Assembly: GCF_900176255.2 (NCBI RefSeq)
Contig: NZ_FXEG02000003.1
Location: 62,001-126,000 of the forward strand
From: Mycobacterium ahvazicum
GTDB taxonomy: Bacteria > Actinomycetota > Actinomycetes > Mycobacteriales > Mycobacteriaceae
DNA: 64,000 nucleotides
Direction: 5' to 3'
Shown: piece by piece, positions 37,433-46,700 of the stretch
Layout of the letters: each line of letters opens with the position of its first letter
Position numbering within the stretch: position 1 is the stretch's first letter
Program-made: the position numbers and the translations under genes
The notes under the pieces: model-generated
Seen by the model: the letters and a program-made list of their open reading frames with translations, nothing else
Databases searched by the model: none
What the model was told of the DNA's origin: nothing

Positions 37433-38191
37433 TCAGCGGCGATACTTCAAAAAAAGGTAGTCGTCGTGGGCCAGGGCGTGCTCGAGCCGCAACGCGGCCG
37501 GCAGCGGCAGTCGCGACGGCTGCCGTCGGTGTCCCACCGGTTGGCTCGCGGCCAGCTTGGGGGCGAGCGTGACACAGATCTCCGCGACCACGTCGGCGTC
37601 CACGAGTTCGTCGAGCAGTGTCGGTCCGCCCTCGCACAGCACCCGGGACAGTCCATGCGCGCGCAGTAGCGCAATCGCGCGTGCGACATCGACGGTGTCC
37701 TCGCCGGCCACCAGGACGCCGCATCGTTGATCGCTGCTGCGGTTGTGTCGCGCCGCGGACTGGGCGCAAGTCACCAACAGCGGTGGATGGTTGGGGTCGC
37801 TGACGAGCCGGGTCGGGAGCCGGCCAGTTTTGCTGATCACGGCGATCGGAGGCGGCTTGCTCCGTCCTTCGCGCTGCCGCTCGGCTTGTTGACCGTCGCT
37901 GAGCTGCACCGGACCGTAGTTCTCGGCGCGCGCGGTGCCGGCGCCGACCAGCACCACGTCGGCGAATCCGCGCAGGATCTTCAGGAGTTGCTGGTCGGTT
38001 TGGCCCGACAACGGGCCGGCGCGACCGCCGAAGACGGCGGCGCCGTCGGCGCTGTAGATCATGTTGACGCGCACCCCGTCGGGGGGCTCGGCATAGCAGG
38101 ACGCGAGTTCGGCGATGTCGCTGACGGTCCCCACCCGGGGTGAATCGTGCACCGTGTCGGCCTGCTCGCGGTGCTGTTCGGATGCCGTCAT
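37433..38191 (-). CDS. RibD C-terminal-type pyrimidine/dihydrofolate reductase family protein
   Basis: A 252-residue NADPH-dependent reductase of the RibD-C/DHFR-like fold. GVRVNMIYSADGAAVFGGRAG and the downstream VLVGAGTARAENYGP and CEGGPTLLDELV are typical of mycobacterial proteins annotated as pyrimidine reductase (Rv2671 type, which I recall as able to substitute for dihydrofolate reductase). It starts on an ATGA overlap with the upstream flavin reductase gene, so the two are coupled. Whether it acts in riboflavin, folate or another pathway cannot be told. Confidence 0.85.
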   Translation of the reverse strand: MTASEQHREQADTVHDSPRVGTVSDIAELASCYAEPPDGVRVNMIYSADGAAVFGGRAGPLSGQTDQQLLKILRGFADVVLVGAGTARAENYGPVQLSDGQQAERQREGRSKPPPIAVISKTGRLPTRLVSDPNHPPLLVTCAQSAARHNRSSDQRCGVLVAGEDTVDVARAIALLRAHGLSRVLCEGGPTLLDELVDADVVAEICVTLAPKLAASQPVGHRRQPSRLPLPAALRLEHALAHDDYLFLKYRR

Positions 38192-38685
38192 GCCTCGTGG
38201 CCCGGGTCCAGCGAGCGGACATCGTCAAAGGACACCCATTGCTCCTGTTCGGTCGGCGGGTCGCCATCCAACGGTTCCAGCAGGTGCCCGACGTGATCGC
38301 CGAGCGAAAAGCGATCAACGATCTTCCCGACGAACCAGGCGGCTGAGTCGTCGAGGATGGGTAGCTCGGCTGGGCCGCGGTGCCAGCGGCAACGGTTGAA
38401 TTTGTTGGTCTCGTCGCCCGTCTGGCTGCCGAACAGTTCGACCAGGTCGATGTGTTCGATATCGAACACGTGTACTGCCAGATGGGTAGCCTCGGCGGCG
38501 ACGCGGAAGGTGTGGTTTTGCGAGGACAAGCCGACCAGGAATCGAGGCGGACGAATGCTGGCCTGGCACGCGAAGCCCACCAGGCAGCCGGCCGTAGACC
38601 CGTTGGACTGCGTGGTTACCACGAACATCGGGTAGTTGAGCAGCGCCACCAACTTCTCAAACGCACTGACCCCCGGCTCGCCCAC
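38188..38685 (-). CDS. Flavin reductase-like FMN-binding protein
   Basis: A 165-residue protein of the flavin reductase domain family (split-barrel FMN fold). MFVVTTQSNGSTAGCLVGFACQ and PPRFLVGLSSQNHTF are the typical strand-loop-strand segments contacting FMN. Such proteins pass reduced flavin to oxygenases or act alone. It is coupled to the RibD-like gene by an ATGA overlap. It is 20 kb from the HsaA-like hydroxylase, so it is not an obvious partner for it, but it could serve as one. Confidence 0.87.
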   Translation of the reverse strand: MGEPGVSAFEKLVALLNYPMFVVTTQSNGSTAGCLVGFACQASIRPPRFLVGLSSQNHTFRVAAEATHLAVHVFDIEHIDLVELFGSQTGDETNKFNRCRWHRGPAELPILDDSAAWFVGKIVDRFSLGDHVGHLLEPLDGDPPTEQEQWVSFDDVRSLDPGHEA

Positions 38686-38772
38686 CCGCTCTCTATTCCC
38701 ATTCGGTGCGGTTTGGAATCACATCGACGCCAATGTCTTCAGGAGCACAGTCCGGTCGTCCAATTCGGCCGT

Positions 38773-39897
38773 TCAGAGGGTATTCGGCGGTCCTGTGTAA
38801 TCGTTGGGAGTCGCCTGACGAATTACCTTGTGTACGAAGCCCAATTTGCGGATCACCGGGGGCGGGATTTCGAAGGGGTACAACGGCGCCTTGCCCATCG
38901 CGGTGTTGATGCGATTGAAAAACAGCGCGAGCCAATGCCAGTCATAAAGCAGCTGCTCGATGGGGGCCTCGGCGTAGGAGGCGAGCGGAACGATGTCGCG
39001 GGGAACGGCAACGCTCGCGCGGTCGGCAACCAGAATCAAACCGGCCTCTCGCACCGTGTTGATCGTGTCGGTGATGTGCAGATAGTGCGCAAAGCATTCC
39101 GCGAAGTCCTCCCACGGATGCATCGTCGCGTATTCCGATATGAACGACTCTTCCCAGCTGTCGGGCGCGCCGTATTGGTAGTGGCGAGCGATTGCGGCTT
39201 GGTAATCGGCGCGTTCATCCCCGAACAACTCCCGGCACTCGTCCAGATAGCGCACGCCGGGGCCGGTCTCGACCAAAAGGTTCTGATAGTAGTGGCCGAC
39301 CTCGTGCCGGAAATGCCCCAACATCGTGCGATACGGCTCGCCGAGGTGCACCCGCAATGATTCCCGGTATGCGTCCAGGGACTCCGTCAGGTCGATGGTG
39401 ATCACCCCGCCGGCATGGCCGATCACGATTTTGCGCCCCGAGCTGTGGCTGGACAGCAGGTCGAAGGCGAGGCCACCCTCCGCCCGCCAGAACGGATCCA
39501 CCGGAAGTGCGAGGTCTAACAGCTGATAGGTGAGCCGGCGCAGGTCGACCGCGGTCGACACCAGCTTCTCGCGTGCGATCGTGTCGTCGGCGGCCGGTTC
39601 CTGCCGGATCGCAGAATCGGGCAGGCAGCGCCCCCGGCTGGCATGATCCGGCTGTTCGGCGGGCACCAGCCAATTGCAGCCCAGGTCGGCCGCTTTCGTG
39701 CAGCCGATCCACCGGCTACCGTCCACGACCGCGGCGCCGGACGAGGTCGCGACCATGGCCATCGACGACGCGTGAAACCCCAACGCGGCCTGGCAATTCG
39801 GGCAACGGTGCGATTCGAACGTCACGAACCCGTGGCACACCGGGCAGGCGAATGCGCGCACGCGATCATCGTGGCATACCGCCGGGTCGAACAGCAC
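38773..39897 (-). CDS. Zinc-binding metallopeptidase family protein
   Basis: A 374-residue protein with an N-terminal zinc ribbon (Cys18, 21, 32, 35 in ACPVCHGF and HRCPNCQAA) and a gluzincin-like core with H198-E-V-G-H202 and a downstream HPWEDFAECFAHYLH segment supplying further ligands. It matches the family annotated as putative zinc-binding metallopeptidase. No signal peptide, so probably cytoplasmic. GTG at 39897 is the longest start; GTG at 39861 (VRAFACPVCHG) may be the true one because the ribbon starts there. Substrate unknown. Confidence 0.85.
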   Translation of the reverse strand: MLFDPAVCHDDRVRAFACPVCHGFVTFESHRCPNCQAALGFHASSMAMVATSSGAAVVDGSRWIGCTKAADLGCNWLVPAEQPDHASRGRCLPDSAIRQEPAADDTIAREKLVSTAVDLRRLTYQLLDLALPVDPFWRAEGGLAFDLLSSHSSGRKIVIGHAGGVITIDLTESLDAYRESLRVHLGEPYRTMLGHFRHEVGHYYQNLLVETGPGVRYLDECRELFGDERADYQAAIARHYQYGAPDSWEESFISEYATMHPWEDFAECFAHYLHITDTINTVREAGLILVADRASVAVPRDIVPLASYAEAPIEQLLYDWHWLALFFNRINTAMGKAPLYPFEIPPPVIRKLGFVHKVIRQATPNDYTGPPNTL

Positions 39898-39924
39898 CCA
39901 CCGCGATCAGACTTTCACAGGTGA

Positions 39925-41049
39925 TTATCGAAGCGGGTCGTTCGCCCGCACCCCGCGGTACATGCCCCAGCGGACAAGGCCCGGCATCACCACGCGCTGG
40001 ACCGACCAGGCGGGCAGCCGGAACGCGTGGCCGGTGGGCAGGAAGACTTCCAGCCCGTCGGCCTGGATCCCCACCAACGAGCCCCACCGTCGTCCCGGCG
40101 TTCGGTAGGTGCGCAGCCGTCGACCGGTGAACTCGGCACGAATGTTGTGCGCTACCAACGAGTCTCCGCGGTTGCGTGCCGAGCTGCGCAGAGGGTCGCT
40201 GGCCGCGACGTCTCCGACGGCGAACACACCGCGATGGCCGGGCACCTCCAATTCGGGTGACACCCGAACGAAACCGTGTTCGTCGAGCAGTTCGGGTGGC
40301 AGCCAGTCGGTATTGGGCCGTACCTTGCCGATGGCCCAGAGCACGGCGTCTGCGGTGGCCGGCGGTTGTCCGGTGGTCCAGCTGACGGGTTCGCTGGTGA
40401 TCTCGTGGCCGGCGCCGTTCGAGAGCACCGCACGATGGCCGGGGTGCACCCCCACGCCCAGTGCGGTGAGTCGGCCGCGGATCCGGTCCCAGGTCCGCGG
40501 GTGATACCCGACGAGTGCGGCCTCGCCGGGGAAGTACAGGTCAATTCGCTTGTCCGGCCAGGTGGTTGCCATGTTGACCGCGCTGCTAACCGCCGCGGCC
40601 CCGCCGCCGACAACGATGACCGAGCCCGCTGCGGCCAGGCGATTGTGCGCGGCGTGCAGCCCGGCGCCGATCTCGTCGGCCGATTCCATGGTCGGTTGGC
40701 GCCAGAAGCCGTTCGTCACCCCCGTGGAGATCACCAGTGCGTCGAACTCCTCGGCTGTCGTCGCGCCGTCGCCGCCGCGGCCGAACACCGTTCGAGAAGC
40801 CAGGTCCACTCCGGTCAGGGTGGCCTGCACGGTGCGCACCCGATCCAGACCGCGGAACCGGTCGAAGGGTATCCAGTAGTCGCGTGCCCAGTCGCCAGGC
40901 CGGGAGATTCGGACGCCGAGTTCCTGGCCGCTTACCAGCGCGGACTTGGCGGAGATTCCGACCACGTCGGCGTGCTTGGCCAGCCGGATCGCGGTCAACA
41001 GGCCCACGTCGCCCAGCCCCGCCACGACGACGCGCTTGCGCGCCGCCAT
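39925..41049 (-). CDS. FAD-dependent pyridine-nucleotide oxidoreductase (NDH-2-like)
   Basis: A 374-residue two-dinucleotide-binding flavoprotein. The FAD fingerprint is VVVAGLGDVGLLTAIRLAKH, the NAD(P)H one is VIVVGGGAAAVSSAVN, and the conserved GVFAVGDVAA holds the FAD-ribitol Asp. Lack of a redox C-x-x-x-x-C pair places it near NDH-2/ferredoxin-reductase-like enzymes rather than disulfide reductases. The ATG at 41049 precedes the FAD motif by 5 residues. A KstR-consensus operator lies 123 bases upstream, suggesting a role linked to sterol catabolism or its redox supply. Confidence 0.88.
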   Translation of the reverse strand: MAARKRVVVAGLGDVGLLTAIRLAKHADVVGISAKSALVSGQELGVRISRPGDWARDYWIPFDRFRGLDRVRTVQATLTGVDLASRTVFGRGGDGATTAEEFDALVISTGVTNGFWRQPTMESADEIGAGLHAAHNRLAAAGSVIVVGGGAAAVSSAVNMATTWPDKRIDLYFPGEAALVGYHPRTWDRIRGRLTALGVGVHPGHRAVLSNGAGHEITSEPVSWTTGQPPATADAVLWAIGKVRPNTDWLPPELLDEHGFVRVSPELEVPGHRGVFAVGDVAASDPLRSSARNRGDSLVAHNIRAEFTGRRLRTYRTPGRRWGSLVGIQADGLEVFLPTGHAFRLPAWSVQRVVMPGLVRWGMYRGVRANDPLR

Positions 41050-41388
41050 TACGGCGTATCCATTTCTGCCCCAAGGCGTTTGGAACGCGCGCGGCCACCG
41101 GCGCTGGAATCCATGCGGGCCTCCTCGCCCCTGCGACGCCCGGCTGACACCACCGGCCGGAATCGGCAAACTGTAACACGTTCTACTCGGCGACCTGGGG
41201 TGTGAGCTCAGCTGCGGACAGGGGCGAGTAATCGCTCGTCGCCACGGTGAAGACCGCCTGTGGGTCAACGTCTTCGCCGTTGCGCCGCTCGTCGGCCACT
41301 AGCATTGGCCAGCGGCTCGTCCATTCGCCGGAGCGGCTCAGTGGACACCGAACGCGCGCATCACCGCCGCAGAAAGGAACGGCTTCCG
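41050..41388. other. Divergent intergenic region with a KstR-type site
   Basis: Separates the FAD oxidoreductase from the DUF1003 gene. Contains the operator-like site at 41172-41185. A minus-strand frame at 41183-41398 runs across both the operator and the next start, so I do not treat it as a gene. Confidence 0.5.
41172..41185. promoter_or_regulatory. KstR-consensus operator
   Basis: TGTAACACGTTCTA fits the published KstR motif T-n-n-AAC-n-n-GTT-n-n-A at every fixed position. KstR is the cholesterol-responsive TetR repressor of mycobacteria. The site is between two divergent genes and could control either, most likely the FAD oxidoreductase at 41049. Confidence 0.65.
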
Positions 41389-41838
41389 ATGACGACACCA
41401 GCCGAGGGCCATCGACACAGCCCCCAATTGATTCCGCGCCGGCTGCTGCGCGGTGGGCAGATCCATCACCCCGCTGTCCTCGAGGAAGCCAAGCGGCGCA
41501 GCGACAATTTTCAGTTGAGACTGGCGGACCGGATCACGGCATTCGCCGGATCGATGAACTTCGTCTGGCTGCACGCGGCCTTGTTCGGCGTGTGGATGGT
41601 GTTCGTCGAACCCAGTCCATGGCCGACGCTGACCCTGGTCGTGTCGCTCGAGGCGATTTTCCTGTCGACATTCGTGATGATCGGCCAGAACCGTCAAGCG
41701 GCTTTCCAACAGGCCAGGGCCGACCACGACTTCCAGACCCAGGAGCTGGAGCTGAAGACCAACACCGAACTGACCCGTGAGATCCACCTGCTCACCGAGG
41801 AACTGCACCGGCGGTTCATCGGGACAACGCCGCAGTGA
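41389..41838 (+). CDS. DUF1003 membrane protein
   Basis: A 149-residue protein of the DUF1003 family. Two membrane helices sit at about 45-62 (NFVWLHAALFGVWMVF) and 70-90 (LTLVVSLEAIFLSTFVMIG), followed by QNRQAAFQQARADHDFQ and a charged coiled-coil tail. The family is common in bacteria, function unknown. Start ATG 41389 has AGGAAC upstream. The next gene, 57 bases on, is also a membrane protein and may be co-transcribed. Confidence 0.9.
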   Translation: MTTPAEGHRHSPQLIPRRLLRGGQIHHPAVLEEAKRRSDNFQLRLADRITAFAGSMNFVWLHAALFGVWMVFVEPSPWPTLTLVVSLEAIFLSTFVMIGQNRQAAFQQARADHDFQTQELELKTNTELTREIHLLTEELHRRFIGTTPQ

Positions 41839-41895
41839 CATTCGCTCGATCAATAGGCATTGGTACAGCGGGTGGTCGCTCGGGTGGGGGTTGAC

Positions 41896-42747
41896 ATGGC
41901 GGAGTTGCAGGAGACGATGCGCCCGCGGTTGCGTGCCGCCTTGCGAACGGTGGTGCGGGCATCCGCACCTCGTCCCGCCGCGGCCAAGCGGGCGGCCAAG
42001 GATTTGAGTCACCCGCTGTGGCCGGCCGTTGCGGCCGAAATCCGCTGGGCCTTCACCCCGCCCCGCACCTGGTTGATGGGCGTGGTGGCGAACCTGGTCT
42101 TCGCGGTGGGGTGGTTGGCGGTGCAGCCGCTGACGCTGGGCCGCCACCAGGACTGGGTGGTACTGGTCGGCACGTACTTCTCGTCGTGGATCCTCGCCGA
42201 TGTCACCACGACGAATCTGCTTGGCTCGGACCATTATCGAGTCATCCAGGCGGTGTCCGACGGCGTGCCGTTCGGGCGGGTGCTGGTGATCAAGAACCTG
42301 GCCCTGCTGGTAATCGTCGGGCTGCCGACGTTGGTGACGGCGGTGGTGCTCACACTGTGGCTGGAAACCCCGCAGCGCCTGGGCATCACGATCCCGACGG
42401 TCGCGGTGCCCATCGTGTCCTGGCTCGGGGTGGGCAACTTCTTCTCCGTGCTGCACCCGGTCGGCGTCGCGCCGCTGACCCGGCGCTGGCGGCAGCGTGG
42501 CGACCATCGCCGCACCCGCGGCTGGATCGTTGCGCTGACGCTGCCCTACGCGCTGTACTACTTCGCCGACCCGATGAACGGGGTAGAGCATCAGCTGCTC
42601 TGGACGAAGGTGCCCGCGCTGATCTGGCCGGTCTTCGGCCGCGACACGAAAAGCTTCGTGCACCTGGGCATTGCGGTCGCGGTGTGGTTGGCCGGAACCA
42701 TTGCGGCGACGCTCTGGGTGCGCAAGCGGGGACTGCGGATCCGGTGA
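41896..42747 (+). CDS. Multi-pass membrane protein of unknown function
   Basis: A 283-residue protein with about six hydrophobic helices, for example WLMGVVANLVFAVGWLAV, LALLVIVGLPTLVTAVVLTL and LGIAVAVWLAGTIAATLWV. A charged N-terminal region precedes the first helix. The overall look is like an ABC-2-type permease without its ATPase, but I see no decisive motif. ATG 41896 has a GGTGGGGG Shine-Dalgarno-like run 6 bases upstream; a TTG at 41860 is an alternative. Probably co-transcribed with the DUF1003 gene. Confidence 0.75.
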   Translation: MAELQETMRPRLRAALRTVVRASAPRPAAAKRAAKDLSHPLWPAVAAEIRWAFTPPRTWLMGVVANLVFAVGWLAVQPLTLGRHQDWVVLVGTYFSSWILADVTTTNLLGSDHYRVIQAVSDGVPFGRVLVIKNLALLVIVGLPTLVTAVVLTLWLETPQRLGITIPTVAVPIVSWLGVGNFFSVLHPVGVAPLTRRWRQRGDHRRTRGWIVALTLPYALYYFADPMNGVEHQLLWTKVPALIWPVFGRDTKSFVHLGIAVAVWLAGTIAATLWVRKRGLRIR

Positions 42748-42751
42748 TCCG

Positions 42752-43684
42752 TCAGGTGGTGGGGTCGGAGACCTTCCGCAACAGCGCGCGGGTTCGTGCC
42801 ATGGTCTCGTCGTCGCCGAACGGGTACGCGACGAATTCGTCGACGCCGGCGGCGCCTATTTCCGCGACGCGATCGGCGACGGTGGCTTCGTCGCCGATGA
42901 GCGCGATCTCCTCGGGGCGGCTCACTCCCTCGCGCTCCAGCATCGCGCGATATGACGGGAGCGTGCCGTAGATCGCGAATTCTTCGGCGGCCCGGGCCCT
43001 GGCGCCGTTCGCGTCATCGGTGACACAGATCGGCAGGCCGGCCAGTACCTCGACGGCGCCCTCGGGCCGCCCAGCCGCGGCCGCGGCCTCCCGCAAGGTG
43101 GGTCCGACATGATTGGCCAGCGTCGTGGGTCCGGTCATCCAGGTGAATGTGCCCGCGGTGCGCCGCGCCGCCACGCGCAGCATTTGCGGCCCCAGCGCGG
43201 CGATGTAGACCGGGGGAGCCGAGATGCCGGAAACCCGCAGCGCGCCACGCGTTGTCACCGTCTCGCCGACAGCGTGGGCCTCCTCACCGGCGAGCAGCGG
43301 TTGCACACCGTCCAGATATTCGTTCATCCGCCGTACCGGTTTGTCCCAGGGGATTCCCCACAACTCCTCGCTCATCTGCGGATGATTCACTCCCAGACCG
43401 AGTTTGAACCGCCCACCGGCGAGCGCACTGAGGGTCAGCGCGCGCTGGGCGGTCAACATGGGATGGGCGACCTGGAGGGGCAACACACCCACGCCCAGTT
43501 CAATATCCGGCACCGCGCGCAGTGCGAGTCCTTGCACGGTCAGCAGATCGAGTTGCCACGGAAGTTGGGCCGACCACATGGTGGTGAAGCCCTCCGCGGC
43601 CACGCGTGCAACGGTCTCGATGTACTCGTCCACCAGCGACGGTCCGTCGCCGTCGCCCAGGCTGTTGAAGATGCTGATCTCCAT
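42752..43684 (-). CDS. LLM-class F420-dependent oxidoreductase
   Basis: A 310-residue luciferase-like TIM-barrel protein. Signals are ELGVGVLPLQVAHPMLTAQR, the LSALAGGRFKLGLGVNHP strand-loop and PPVYIAALGPQMLRVA. In mycobacteria most proteins of this type use coenzyme F420; an FMN monooxygenase is the alternative. The ATG at 43684 is set by AAAGGA upstream; the open frame beyond it to 44368 runs antisense through the reductase gene and is not coding. It follows the carboxylic acid reductase gene by 35 bases on the same strand. Confidence 0.87.
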   Translation of the reverse strand: MEISIFNSLGDGDGPSLVDEYIETVARVAAEGFTTMWSAQLPWQLDLLTVQGLALRAVPDIELGVGVLPLQVAHPMLTAQRALTLSALAGGRFKLGLGVNHPQMSEELWGIPWDKPVRRMNEYLDGVQPLLAGEEAHAVGETVTTRGALRVSGISAPPVYIAALGPQMLRVAARRTAGTFTWMTGPTTLANHVGPTLREAAAAAGRPEGAVEVLAGLPICVTDDANGARARAAEEFAIYGTLPSYRAMLEREGVSRPEEIALIGDEATVADRVAEIGAAGVDEFVAYPFGDDETMARTRALLRKVSDPTT

Positions 43685-43719
43685 AAACCATTCCTTTCTT
43701 CGGTGGTTATCGGCGAGTC

Positions 43720-46700
43720 TCAGCCGATCAAGGACAGCTGCCGCAAGTCCTCGGCGTACTTGTCGATCAACTCCGCCGAGATATGCGGGATGTCTTTGTC
43801 GGGTCCGATGTCGGCGGCACGCACCGCGGCGTGGAACACGGCGGTGGGTGCGGCCGCACCCCGGATTGCCTTCTCGGGTTTTCCGAACGCGTGCAGCAGC
43901 GGCAGGACCGACCGCTGACGTTGCCGCTCGGGCAAACCCGTCAGCGCGGTCTGGAACCGGCTCAGCCATTCGTCGTAGTCGGCGATGCGCTGGATCCGGT
44001 GTCCGGCCCGAATCAGCCAGTCCACGAACACATCCAGCGAGACCCCGTCGTCGTATGGGTTCATGACGTCGAACGAGCGGTAATCGCCGGTGACCCCCGA
44101 GCCGATCGTGGTGATCGCCTCGGCGATGAAGTCGACCGGCAGCCCGTCGTAGTGTGCCCGCGCCCGGCCGCCGATCCCGTCGCATTCGTAAAACGAATGC
44201 GGCGCAATGCCCGTCACCAGCAGGCTGAAGATCAGCCGGGTAAACATGTCGGGCACGTTGAGTTGCCCGCGGTATCGGGTGTGGGCGAGGATCATGTCGG
44301 AGCGGAACACCGCGACCGGCAGGCCGCACAGCTCGTTGGCCTCCCGCAGCAACACCTCGCCGGCCCACTTGCTGTTGGCGTACCCGTTCGCGTAGTCGTC
44401 GTTGAGCGCACGGGTGGGGCTTACCTGCCGGATGTCACCGTCCTCCTGAAACTCGCCGGGCGGCACCGTCATCGCGACCGCGATGGTGGACAGGTAGGTG
44501 ACCGGCTTGATTCGGGTCGTGATCGCCAGCCGGATAAGTTCGGCGGTCCCAACGACATTGGGCCCAAATAGCTGGGCATAGGGCAACACGTGGTTGACCA
44601 GTGCGGCGGGATGCACGATCAGATCGACGGTGTCGGCCAGCTGCCGCCAGGTCGCGGGGTCCAGGCCCAGGTTATGGTCGGCGACATCGCCCGCATGCAC
44701 CTCGAGATGCATGGCGGCAAGCTCGCGGAAGCGGCTCAGCAGCTCGGGATCGCCGCTGTCGAAGGCGCTTTCCAAGCGAGCCCTGGCCTCATCGTCGTCG
44801 CGGCCACGCACGATCGTGATCAGCTTGCCGCCCCGTTCGGCAAGGCGTTCCAGCCACTCGAGAGTCAGAAATCGTCCCAGCCAACCGTTCGCTCCGGTCA
44901 GCAGCACCGTATCCGCCGCACCGGCGGCGTGCGGCAGAGACGCAGCGGTGGACAATGCGCGGGCGTCGATGAACTTGTCCAACGTCAGGTCGGCGGCCGA
45001 AATAGCGGTGCTGCCTTGCCCGTGAACGGTGCTGAAGATCGGCCGACGGATACCGGCACCGCGCTGGGCGTCGATGTAGTCGGCGATCTTCGCGATGGTG
45101 TTGGCCGGGCTGGTGATCACCGCGACGGGGACCTCGACGCGGAAGATCTCATCCAGCAGGTGCGAGAAGGTCAACGCGGACAATGAATCTCCGCCAAGGT
45201 CGGTGAAATGCGCTTCGGAGTTGGCGCTCGTGGCGCCGAGCAGGGCGCGACAGGCTCCGGCCAGCGTCTCCACCACGGGCCGGTCGGCCGCGCTCTCGCG
45301 CAGTATCCGGATGTCGTCGACCTGTGCGGCCGCGATTTCGGTGTACAGCCGCTCGAGCTGTTCGCCGTAGCGTTCCTTGAGCCGGGGGCGCAGCTGCTTG
45401 CCCAAGCCGGAAAGCAACCCGTTTTCGGTGGTGAACGGTTTGGTTTCCAGAATGAAGTCCACGGGCAGCTCGTAGGACTGCAACTGGGCGGACGCCGCGG
45501 TCTGCCGAAGGGATTGGTGCACAGCAGTTTTCAGAGCAGGGCTGTTGCCGTATTCGGTGAGCGCTTCGGGGGTGGGCACGATTACGGCCAACAGGCTGGG
45601 TCGTTCGCTGTTGCCGTAGACGAAGATCTGTCGTACCAGCGGTGCCCCGGCGTAGATGGACTCCAGATTCGTCACCGCGACGAACTCGCCCTGGGCAAGC
45701 TTGAGCACGTTGTTGCGACGATCGACATAGACCAGCCGGTCGGGCCCGACCTCGGCCATCACGTCGCCGGTCTTGTAGAAGCCGTCCTCGTCGAAAACCT
45801 GGCCGGTGATTTCCGGGCGCTTGTAGTAGCCCGGCGTCATCATGTCGGTCTTGACGAGCAATTCCCCACGCGGATAAGGCCGGTCGGTCAGGAAATAACC
45901 GAGCTCCGGGACGTCGATCAGTTTGTAGTCGACGACCCGCTTGCGGCTGATCACACCGTCGCGGGTGAGGATTCCGGTCTCGGTCAGACCGTAGCCGTCC
46001 AGGATGTGCGTGCCGAGCACCCCGTCCAGGAAGGCCTTCATCTCCGGTGCCAGCGGTGCGCTCCCGACAAAACCGCCCAGAACCCGGCCGCCCAGCACAC
46101 TCTCGCGCATCTCCGTCGCGGCATCCCGCTCCGCGGTGGCGGGATCTGCCCCCTCGGCGATCCCGCGGTCAACGGCGCCGCGGTAGTGCTGGTACAGCAT
46201 CTCCACCACCCGGGGAACCACACCGAGTTCGGTGGGCCGCACCAGTGCCCAGTCTTCGAACAGCGTCGACAGATCGGACTCGGGGACGAAGTAGTTGGTG
46301 CCGCCGGCGATGAATGCCGACGCCAGGGGCAGCCGGCCGCCGAGGTGATTCAGTGGCATGAAATTCACGTTGAAGACCGGCAGGCCGGATGTGAGGAACG
46401 AGCCCGATGTCCACACCTTGGTGACCGTCGCCTCGGTGTACATGGCGCCTTTGGGCGTTCCGGTGCTGCCGGAGGTGTACATGATCATTGCCAAGCGGTC
46501 GTCGCCGCCGTCGGTGATCGGTGCGACCGCAGGCAATTGGCTGCCTCGCTCGACGACATCGTCGATCGTGGTGACGACGACGTGAGTGCCCGAGCCCTGC
46601 AAGCGCACCCGGGTCTGTTCGAGGTTCTCCCGCTGCTCGTCGACGCCGGCGTGATAGTCGAAGACGATCAGCTGCCGCAGCGAGGCACTGGTCAGCACGG

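Noticed and set aside
41183..41398. A 71-codon minus-strand frame upstream of DUF1003
   Set aside because: It overlaps the KstR-type operator and the DUF1003 start and lacks family features.
42752..44368. Extension of the luciferase-like gene upstream to 44368
   Set aside because: The extension overlaps the carboxylic acid reductase in another frame and the ATG at 43684 has a good ribosome binding site.
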